From Spongospora subterranea f. sp. subterranea (lineage: Eukaryota > Endomyxa: Phytomyxea > Phytomyxea > Plasmodiophorida), in the NCBI GenBank assembly GCA_049724395.1, contig JAUGWO010000258.1, positions 1 to 64,000 of the forward strand: 64,000 nt of DNA, written 5' to 3'. This document shows, one piece after another, positions 55,257-64,000 of the stretch (within the stretch, counting starts at the first letter, position 1; each line of letters opens with the position of its first letter). Made by a program: the position numbers and the translations under genes. Under the pieces are notes generated by a model. It saw only the letters and a list, made by a program, of their open reading frames with translations. It was not told the DNA's origin and searched no databases.

Positions 55257-57002
55257 ATGTACAGGGTCGATGGGATTGACCCCACCGCTGTCAAAGGATC
55301 CGGCCCGCTCATCGTATTCGCCGGCTGTGTTGACGACCTGACCCGGTTCGACTCCTCACGCCCTCATCGCTCAGGGATCATTATTGGCTATCATGATGAG
55401 GACAGGAAAGGTGACAACATCTCGATTATTGCGACCAACGCCATATCATGTCTTGATCCTATTCACAATATCGATAACGTATTCCCTGACCCCATTGGCG
55501 TTATTGCACGATATTTTCATGAATCTACCCAGGTCGCCCTAAAACGCATCTCAACCAATTTGCTAATCGATGATTGTTTATAGGCAGATGTTGATCATGG
55601 TCCAGGTTTGATCTGCATCATCGGTTCAGATGGTGTCATCACCTTCTCTCGTGACAATGCGCCGATAGAATATATTGTTAAACAAGGCGACCCATTCGCT
55701 GATCACCTGATCCTGTATTCGAATATCTGCTGGCCCACAGCCAGTATTGATGTGTATTCATCGTGTTCATGGTGTCGCGTTATGGATCAGATCATATCCT
55801 GTGATCAGTCCACACCCTGTAATACCCTTCTTTCTAAAGAGTCGTCCACCTCGCTCAACAATTCCATCAATTCATTCTCTCACCCGTTCGCTCCGTCTTT
55901 CGCCAGTCGCGTTATCACCGTTGATTTTCTGATCAATTTTGCTGATTGTGTTGACGATGGGTATGCTCCTGAATTGACCCGCTGTATCCCCGGTTCATCT
56001 CCCTTAGTCAACATCGACGCCCTTATAATTATCAGACGTCATGTTCCTTTCAGCATTGCTGTCGATCAGCTTCGTCATCAGATCAGCAATTCGTTGTCAA
56101 ATCGTTCGGGATCCGGTATATCGCGCCAGTTCTACAGTGTCAAGAATCTGCCGGTTCCTATCGCCATATCCTCAGGTCATCGTCCCCCTTCTTTTATTCC
56201 ATCGGCTTCTCGATTCAACCCATCAATGTCTCTGGTTCTAAACCCGGTCCACATCAACGGCCAGAGGCTGTATAACGTTCATCGTGCCTTGATCCCTGGT
56301 CCAGAATCTGATCCCGATATTCGTGTTCATTTGGTATGTGGGCCTTATGCCTATTATCATTATATGCAAGATGGGATTAACGATGACGGCTGGGGTCAGG
56401 AGTCATTGCTCAATTGATATTGTGATCAGCGCTGATCTCATTCCAGGATGTGCATATAGGTCCCTACAGACTCTATGGTCATGGGCCAATCGTCAAGGTC
56501 TTACACATGATCCCGTTCCTTCAATACCGATAATACAGCAGATCATCTACGACCAAGATCAGAAGGAGAAATCGTTTGTGGGATCTCGACAATGGATTGG
56601 CGCTATTGAAGTCGTAAGCGTATTTACTCCTGACGAATCCGACTTGAAATTCTAATCCTGGTCCAGAGTCATGTTCTATCGTCTTTAGGAATTACTTGCC
56701 GTATTCTTCCGCTCAGTTCGGGGGCCGAGTTCGGGTCGAAAGGCAGGGAACTGGCACAACATTTCGACAGTCATGGGTCTCCGATCATGATCGGTGGCGG
56801 CGTGCTGGCCTACACACTTCTTGGGGTTCAGATCCATCGCCATACGGGTCAGGTTCGTTATCTGATATTGGATCCGCATTACAAAGGAGGGGATAATATC
56901 GGGGATATCATCAGTAAGGGATGGTGCTCGTGGAGGTCAGGCGACCTATTCGATCAAGGAGCTTTCTATAATCTCTGTATGCCTCTTAATCCAACAATAT
57001 AA
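55257..57002 (+). CDS. UFSP2: UFM1-specific protease 2 (UFSP2)
   Basis: Four exons: 55257-55532, 55584-56394, 56447-56613, 56667-57002. The GT-AG introns of 51, 52 and 53 nt give about 529 residues. The C-terminal peptidase domain is unmistakable: [20 protein letters not shown] with catalytic Cys at residue 364 (and the upstream Tyr), [13 protein letters not shown], then [33 protein letters not shown], and ILDPHY with catalytic Asp 487 and His 489. It ends [11 protein letters not shown]. Splicing is needed to restore DGWGCAYR, which confirms the second intron. UFSP2 matures the ubiquitin-like UFM1 and removes it from targets, acting mainly at the ER with its partner ODR4. The N-terminal 300 residues are poorly conserved, as usual. 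The start Met is the first in the frame and remains the least certain point. It converges with MAK11, 61 bp away. Confidence 0.95.
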
Positions 57003-57063
57003 TCTAATATATCCCACTCCATTTACATCAAATATAAAAAAATTCCATTAATTTACGCTTTAT
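57003..57063. other. 61-bp gap between convergent stop codons
   Basis: AT-rich. It must hold the 3' ends of both transcripts, so these probably overlap. AATATAA-like and AATAAAG-like words could serve the two poly-A sites. Confidence 0.55.
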
Positions 57064-58325
57064 TTAGTTCTTCTTCAAAGACGTCTTCTTCATTAATGAC
57101 TTTCGCCTTTCCCTTAACTTCTTCTTAATTTGAGCTGTTGGTCGTGTGCTGATAATCGGAGCCGTCTGTTTCTTAGCAGCGGCCGGCGGTTTGGTGTGGT
57201 TTCTGGCGAGCTGGGTTGAGGGTTCCGCAGCGACCTTGGCCCTGGATTCTCGTTTGGGTTTCTGGACAGATTTCGTTGGGTGGTGATCGGGATTGATGGA
57301 ACAAATCGAGGTGATCCTGAGCTTGGCATCGGCTGTGGCTATTCGAGTTGGGGAAGGGGGTTGTACTCAGATCCCATATTGATACCTGACCATCAGATGA
57401 ACCAGACGCAATCAAGACACGATCTGGTGGCGATGGGACCAGAGCCAGACAGCTGACCCTCCTCACGTCCTGAACCAGCTCGTGGACCAGACGACCACAT
57501 TCCCCTTCAACGGTCCAGGTCCTGATCACCCCATCATCGCAACCGGTCGCGATCATGTCGACCTTGTGGAAAACGATGGACAGAACCCGAGCGGGGTGTG
57601 GTAGAACTGATACCAGACCGCCATCGCTATTGAATACTCTCACTTCCTTATCGCAAACCAATGCATAATATGCTCCATCTTGAGACCATCTTACTAATGT
57701 CGTGTTGGTCTTGGTCTTGATCGTGAACAGGCTCTTATAGGTGGACAGATCCCATAGCGCCATAACCCGATCTTGGCCGACAGATAGAGCCAGACGCCCT
57801 GATGGATGAACTGATAGTCCAGTTATCTTTCCCTTGTGCGCCTTGATCTGTCCATCACATGACCAATCCTTCACCAGCCAGATACATATCGATCCATCAT
57901 CGGCCGCGCTCATCATCTTACCACTCCCGAACTCAATATGGCTTATCGAGGCTGATCTCAACACAGTAGGTTAGGTCAATGAGTATAGTCGGCACAATGG
58001 CGACATTACCTTGTTGGAGCATAAGGGAACCCAACTCTACCATTTTCATCACATCATATACTCTACAATAAACTATCAGGTTGTGTATGTTGGTGTGATT
58101 GGTAGAAACAGACCTGATAATCTCATCATCTCCGGAGGACGCTAAGATGTTATTATGACTTGCCACACATCGAATCGGGCCGGTATGCGCTACGGTTGCA
58201 TATCTCCTGGTCATTTCCGGCGTCGATTCCAATGCGATATCGTCCTCAATAGTGTTTGCGATATCAAACACGAACCCAGTGATAGCGCGATCATAGCTAC
58301 CACTGCAAATATGGATGTTATTCAT
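57064..58325 (-). CDS. PAK1IP1: WD40 ribosome-assembly factor PAK1IP1/MAK11
   Basis: Exons 58325-58114, 58062-58010 and 57951-57064; introns of 51 nt (58063-58113) and 58 nt (57952-58009). About 383 residues. WD repeats include ICSGSYDRAITGFVFD, LASSGDDEIIR/VYDV, MMSAADDGSICIW, KGKITGLSVHPSGRLALSVG, MIATGCDDGVIRTW and IASGSSDGQVSIWDLS. The KGKxxxLSVHPSGxLALSVG block is the signature of the PAK1IP1/MAK11 family, a nucleolar factor for 60S subunit assembly. The Lys-rich tail (KKKLRERRKSLMKKTSLKKN) fits too. The tail is one base out of frame after WDLS: either an extra base in the C run at 57356-57360, probably an assembly error, or a 28-nt GT-AG micro-intron. ATG 58325 starts a family-like N-terminus. 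Confidence 0.92.
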
Positions 58326-58900
58326 TGGATCGGAATTCAAATAACGATAACGATCCGAGATTATTTAGCTGATCAGGTTTGAGGAGATTTTGCCAGGGGG
58401 TGACTGCGCAGATTATCGCCATCTTGCGGACTAATATTGCGCACTGGTCGTCTGTGATGACTGCAACACCACACTCGCCAAGTCGGAACTGACGAGGAAG
58501 TTCCCTGGACGGTGTGTTATCGCCATTGGGTGTGTCTTAAGGATTGCACATAACTAGGAGACCCATTGACTGGGATTGTGATGGGATTGGTGAAACACCT
58601 TGAAGGCGTATTCCTCGTTGACTGTGATTGGTCGGATTGGCACATCATTCCAAGACATCTGAACCGGAGATTGGTGGGATCGGATAGCACAAATACTCAA
58701 CTTACAGAATTGACAATTTCCCCTTCATGTGATAACAAATATCGATTCTGACTACAATAATGATCTCAACAAAGCACAGACACTGGACAATGGACGAAAA
58801 TTCGTTAATGTCTGGCAACTCAAAATTGTATTTAAGTCTTCGACAAACCCAGGTCCTCGGAATGTTGATCGCGAAATCAGTGAACCGGTCTATGGTGAAC
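58326..58900. other. Unassigned, includes the MAK11 promoter side
   Basis: No recognised gene; one 61-codon frame at 58566-58751. Confidence 0.4.
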
Positions 58901-58904
58901 AGTT

Positions 58905-59880
58905 ATGACGACAGGAGTTGACCATTTCTGGCACACCGTTTTGGTCCTCTCGGTTCAGCTGTTGTTGTCGAAAAGTCGGCAAGGCGCTGTTTCGAAAACA
59001 AAAGCTGAGCGGAGAGGAACGAAACGCTGTCTCAAAGATGGCCAACTCTTGTGGTCATGAGCCCTCCGACAACGCAGGACGTATTCGGCTTAATCGTGCA
59101 GTGAACGATTTCCTCGAAGTTTTTTTATTTCCTATAGTTTTCCAAATCTCATATGCCGGCTCTGGTTTTGAACCTCAAAATTTGCAGATATTGTTGGTCA
59201 AGTCCTGCAAGATCTCGTCCGTCCATCTTCTAGTATCACATTGTTCAGTCGGCCCAAACAGTTTGCACCATATCTTGAGCCCACAAACGGTACGGATTAC
59301 CAAATAATTGCTAATCTTGTTTGTAGAACGCCGAAACATATTTCACACAGCCGCATGGCGAATTATGTGCTTTTTCACCGTGATGATGGGATACACAGCA
59401 AATGCAATCCTCATTTTCTTCGCCAAAATCTTCAATGGATGGTTTGAAACCGTATTCTTGCAGTGAGTCCCTAACCAGCTGCGATCTGTCAACCGCATTG
59501 ATACCGTTATTTGGTCCTGATTTGCCAATCACTGCTCGCCAGACAAACATTATCCTGTGTTGGAACCGCTTCCATTATCATGGACTTCTTGCCGCTTTCA
59601 CCATTATGTTGACCTTCCCATTCTACTGGGCAATTCATACAAATCCAAGCAAACACCAAAACATTCCAAAAATCGCAGTCCTTCGGTCGGTATCCGTCTC
59701 TGTCGGCAAACGGCGATATTTTTTTTTGGTCGATGTGCGTTCTCGAATCCCAATGTATTCGACATCTGCATCTGCGGCAACACAACAAGAAATTATCAAT
59801 GATGATGCCAATGGCGATTAGTTGAGAGGGCCCGGGATCCCAAGAACATCGTACTTTTTGCAAAACATTTGTGAATTTCA
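58905..59880 (+). CDS. Possible spliced gene, unknown function
   Basis: Open stretches on the plus strand (58918-59307, 59241-59447, 59402-59821) overlap in different frames. At least one good 3' splice site lies between them (ATTGCTAATCTTGTTTGTAG, ending near 59326). The pattern is that of a small-intron gene. One piece reads LEPTNGTDYQIIANLVCRT. I could not build a consistent model and see no known domain, so this is only a pointer. Confidence 0.22.
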
Positions 59881-61080
59881 CGGTCTGAGGCTTCTACGGA
59901 AACGCTTTTGATTGTCTTCATGATTTCTAATGAATCACCCTTCAACATACGTTCATGTTAACGATCAAGATTGATATTGGGGCGGCGCCCAACCAGCGAA
60001 AGTTCATGCGTCCCTGTGAAACTTTTACAATATGGTTCTGGTCATATCGATATCATTGACCGTTCTTGTTGCCGATTGTCCAGGAGGTCTGAGAAAGTCT
60101 AGACATAACCTGAACCCGCTTCGTCAGCAGCCTGTCCGTTGAAAACAGGGATCAGTTCCGTTGAATGGACGTATTGGCGGTGCTGTAATTGACAAAGTCC
60201 CAACTGCCCCTCAGAGCCATTTTTAACCCTTGTCCATCCATAAATCGCGTCTTGGTTAGCCCTGGAGTGAACTGCCTCCACACCCAACAAAAAAACGATC
60301 ACAGGTCAGAATTAATTGAAAAAAAACGCGAGCACCATTCCGCCACCAGAATCGTCAGGGATTCTGCTGAAGCTTTTAAACAATCAACAGCAACTCGTGC
60401 ACGATAACACACATTGTTCCTGATGTCATTGTACTCTCGACGATTCTGCACTCACCACCTGCGTCAATGTGTCGCGATGCGATATGATCTCTCTCCAGTC
60501 TTCAAGTAAGAGCATCCCTTGGATCGCTGTTAACTCGGATTCGGTGAAGGACTCCCAGGCTGGCGACCCCAGCGGGTGGTGGATATGTTTAGCAATTCTT
60601 GAACCTACTGAGCAATCGGCAATGTCACCGGAACAATATCGTGAAAGGCAAAGTGACTGTCCTTAGATCCGAAAAGGTCAAACAATCGCATCTGATCGCT
60701 GTCGAAACAATGCCGACGAAGACGCGACGAATGTTGACAGGAACTGGAGCAATTGCAACAGTGTTTGCGACTGTTTGGGTCATAGAAAGCGACGGTTGGA
60801 AGAGATTGATAATCAAGGGTCCACCAGACTGTCTGAATTCGCTTCTTGATCTTTCCGCAAACGTAAGGCGGTCGACCCAACAGACCACGCGATCATGTGC
60901 ACTTCCTCCATCAGTGTGAACCCTCATGGCTTTCGGGTTGTCAATAACAGTAGCGCTCGCCATTAACAATGATGTGGCTTACATACAACATTGTCGTTGA
61001 TCAGTCCAACCTGATCCTATATATCCATTTCTGATCAGACAATCGCCACAATTTCAAGCCACTCCGTCAAAACTGCCACC
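59881..61080. other. Unassigned, probably decayed repeat sequence
   Basis: Several mutually exclusive frames on both strands around 60600-60970; no convincing motif. Confidence 0.35.
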
Positions 61081-61082
61081 GA

Positions 61083-61250
61083 TTAGAGTCGACCGACGAG
61101 GACTTGACAGACCGCCTTTTATCTGGCCTCCCATCTTCGTTCGACGCCTTCACCATAATTCTCGTGCGCATTGCTGCTGTGGATCAGCTGCAGTGTGGCC
61201 GTCGTAAACAACGTTGTGTTGTTGTTGTGGCAATGACCGCCCTTGTTTCA
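61083..61250 (+). mobile_element. Ty1/Copia gag scrap (fossil)
   Basis: TDEDLTDRLLSGLPSSFDAF is the signature of the Copia gag (UBN2) domain. Only about 50 residues remain; no pol nearby. Broken and old. Confidence 0.6.
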
Positions 61251-62165
61251 CGTGCTCTATTCTCGACTTGTGCTTCAAAGTTGATCAGTGCTGCAGCCGT
61301 TGGCGATAACACGACGTCGCTGCTGTGAGTCGAGAGTTACTGTGAATGAGTCAAACGGAGATGAAAGGCCAGATAAGACCCCTTTTTTCGTCCAAGTTTT
61401 GTATGATGAATCTTCAAGCGCATGTTCCGGCTCTGTTCACGATAACACAAAGGGCAAGAGACGATCAATGGTGACAGTTCATACCTGGTTCTTTTGAAGA
61501 AGGCAAAAATGAACGTTGAGAATTTTTTGTTGTGATGTCGATCCTAACGAATCATTTATGTTTGAACTGCTCGTCCGCATTTAATTGTCAAAAGTACTGG
61601 ATCTACATTGATAATAACCGTGTCCGAACTGCCCAACATTGCCACCAACAAATACTTTACAGACCAGAAGTTTGCTGATGACAGACTCCAATCATCATAA
61701 AACTGCATCGAATTCGCACTTTGCTTTTATACCGAATTTTTGAAATTGAATATTTCGTGTCGTGTTTGTGATAGATGAAGTTATCGTGATCATTAAGAGT
61801 AGCAGTAAATTGTCTCAACGTGAACTCCTGATCATGAACAGCGCTTGACCTCAATCGTTTAAGACCTCATTGACGGTGTCGATGGGGACGTGGTAACCGG
61901 ACAGCAATTGGAATCACCACGCCTTGTTCGTGTTGTTGGATTCGGCGTTTGCTTTAGCAATATATTCAGATGATGAATAATCGTGTGATTGGTCGTTGGT
62001 GGTGGTGATCCAGGTTCGGGTCGTCGCCTCCACTGCCACTGAGTATATCATGGTCGTTTTCCTTTGGCTATGGATGTTGTTCATGATATGATGCCCCTGA
62101 CAATGCCCACGACCTCACCCCGCAAAACGTGAATGAAAATAGTTTGTGGGTCAGTTCCCGCTCTA
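61251..62165. other. Unassigned region
   Basis: No gene recognised before the homology with copy A of the modular family starts at about 62170. Confidence 0.4.
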
Positions 62166-62260
62166 TCAAAGATGAGAGAGGATAATCGGGTTTATGAACA
62201 CTGGTCTATGAGACATAGAACAGTTCGTCTCTCTTTGACTCTGACCTCATCCCTTCCCCG

Positions 62261-64000
62261 ATGGCGAACCGCGCTACTGTTGCGCCATCCCATTCCTCCA
62301 ATGGGTGTCCTCAACTTGTTGATATTGCTGGAGGCGGTGATCAGATCGACTCGATCTGTGACCCCCGAACCTGATCATTGTTGTGGCGAATTCCTTGGCT
62401 CCGATCAGGTCAATGTCGCCACAAAAATCGCCACCTCGGTATGGATCGCAGAATGTCGCTCCAGAGAATCGCCAAATTCTGAGAGCGTCGGTGGTTGCAG
62501 GTCACAATATCGCCATCGCAGGATTTGGAAATGCCCCATGACAAGACCCAAGGTTTACACTATTCAGTACTGGAATATTCGACATTGGATTCCTTTTTAA
62601 TGAAAGGCAATTCCTTGTTGGCGTTTGATTTTTTCAATATCATTCGTGTCGACCAGTTTGGTGAAAGTTCTGCGATGAATGTAGAAGTTCAGTTCATCTT
62701 CAAAATGAGGTTCGGCTTGTTAAGTGTGTTTGTAGAAATGTCACCCGAGCCCGGGTTCGAAAATTGACGCGTCCCATATGAGGATCGAATCTCACCAGTT
62801 CAGACAAGAGCGTGAGAACCTCGATTGCCTTATCGATATGAATCGGGTTCCTATTCATTCGGAAAATTTGCCGTCAAAAGACTTTCTTGAGAATTTCGTG
62901 CCCGATAACAGAAACGCCCACCAGTTTGGTGACAGTTCTTCCCGAAACTTAGCCGTTCAGTCAATGTCCAAATTGTGTTTGGTTTTGCTAAGTTCGTGTT
63001 AGGATTGGAACCCGAGAACGAGTTCAAACCGTGATGCATCCCGTATCAGTATTGATGGTCAACAGTCAAATGAAAGTGTAGAGGGCAGAACTTTCGATTT
63101 CCGCATCGAAAATACGATTAATTCAAAAAACCAGCGAAATGACGTTCGCGAGAATTTCGTACTAGTAAGCGATTGCCGAAAATCGTGATTACCAATATAT
63201 GGCGTATTAGGATGGATTTCCGGAGCTGACTCACAAGATGGTTGAGTCTCCTAATTATAAGTACATGGTGGGATTGAAAATACTCTGTCCGCTCTTGAAT
63301 TGGGACCTGGATGAGGTCAATGACTATGATAGCCTCTGTGTGTTTCTGGTCAGAACTCTCGCTCCCCGCTTTGTCTGGGATTTGGTCCTCACAAAAGGTA
63401 TCGTCTGTTTAGGGAACGGAGACGAATCCAGAACAGGTCGAGTTTCACGACAGTTTGGCCATAGCGGAATACATGATGGAATTACTCGGAAAGTCGGGGC
63501 GGGATACCGTTGCGGTGGTACAAAACAATCTCGATGTTCCTGACAATACTCTAATTGCCAAGGCAACCAGCACCCTTCAAAAACTGATCCTAATTTCGAA
63601 TTTTGTTTTAAAACTGGTCTCTCGCAGAAGATCCCTCCGCAATATCACTCCCCAGGTGATTAATTGTCTCAAGCGCACCTGTATCCCCGTCCTTCTATGT
63701 CTTGTGAAATGTTGTGGCAAAGACATGGACCTGTTCCAGACACGTTGGGGAACACGATTCAATCACCGTAATTTTGGATTGACACGTTGCCCCGGTCGTA
63801 GATCAGATCATAACACCTGCGGTTACCAGAGGACGAAAATTATCAGAAACCCTGACTACAGGTGTTCATTCCCCTGTTGTTAGAAATACTGACTAATATT
63901 TGTGCTTGCAGAGACAAAGGCTCCGGTTTATTGGATCTCAATGCACTTGTTCTGGCTGTTTCAATGTCAAAAACAGCAGAAGAAAAACTCAAACTGTGCT
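62261..64000 (+). CDS. Modular multi-exon gene family, copy B (cut by the window edge)
   Basis: Homologous to 18127-20220 at nucleotide level. The product would start MANRATVAPSHSSNG. Fitted introns: 62681-62735 (55 nt), about 63397-63430 (34 nt, GTATCG...ATCCAG) and 63862-63911 (50 nt, GACTAAT before GCAG). Modules: exon unit with ENLDCLIDMN, VPDNRNA and QFGD at 62745-62945, and a worn unit at 63003-63190. A linker follows with NWDLDEVNDYDSL, then LIAKATSTLQKLILI and the Cys-rich module CIPVLLCLVKCCGKD...RWG...CPG. The last intron sits at the same codon as in copy A. A stop after CDPRT in the first frame means that the N-terminal exon structure is still unsettled. Unknown function. Confidence 0.5.

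Noticed and set aside
60599-60969. Possible retroelement protease on either strand
   Set aside because: Two opposite frames of similar length, neither with a D-S/T-G box in the right setting.
1-64000. rRNA or intact tRNA genes
   Set aside because: None seen on either strand; the only tRNA-like sequence is the repeat at 2.9 kb, which cannot fold as a normal tRNA.

Overview
The window is nuclear DNA of a eukaryote that is rich in transposons. Four things point that way. Short GT-AG introns of about 45-63 nt recur, usually with a CTAAT/CTGAT-like branch site. A UFSP2 gene and a PAK1IP1/MAK11 gene lie side by side. Nearly every superfamily of eukaryotic DNA transposon is present. LTR and LINE remnants are mixed in. 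UFSP2 makes a Dikarya fungus unlikely, because the UFM1 pathway is generally missing there. A protist or early-branching fungal lineage fits, but I cannot name the species.

Layout. 1-2.8 kb: Ty1/Copia pol fossil. 2.9-3.3 kb: tRNA-like repeat inserted in a MULE remnant. 4.57-7.07 kb: complete-looking pogo/Tigger element with 21-bp inverted ends and TA duplication, inserted in a MULE tip. 7.8-10.5 kb: MULE transposase gene with introns. 10.87-17.24 kb: three different inverted-repeat transposons (E1, E2, E3) placed end to end, each junction marked by the same 9-bp word TATTATAGG. E3 carries an almost uninterrupted transposase of about 1,000 residues that also contains a USP-like cysteine-peptidase region. 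17.5-17.9 kb: PIF/Harbinger scrap. 18.1-20.8 kb and 62.2-64 kb: two copies of an unknown multi-exon gene family built from repeated exon modules and Cys-rich modules. 21-24.3 kb: probable spliced host genes, one with a BACK-like domain. 25-33 kb: mostly unassigned T-rich sequence, minisatellites and LTR scraps. 33.5-35.6 kb: Ty3/Gypsy fossil. 35.9-36.9 kb: two minisatellites. 38.6-43.7 kb: PIF/Harbinger element split by a plant-type mariner that itself contains hairpins. 44.4-51.3 kb: giant palindrome of two 3.4-kb arms round a 72-bp spacer, each arm carrying the same gene for a secreted 422-residue protein. 51-54 kb: Ty3/Gypsy fossil running out of the right arm.

55.26-58.33 kb is the clearest host-gene island: UFSP2 (plus strand, four exons) and PAK1IP1/MAK11 (minus strand, three exons) converge with only 61 bp between their stop codons. 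The first serves protein UFMylation, the second 60S ribosome assembly. Compact genes of this kind standing among long repeat tracts suggest a two-speed genome.

Limits: exon borders were read by eye from GT/AG sites and family resemblance. Functions of the 422-residue protein, the modular family and the 21-kb gene are unknown.
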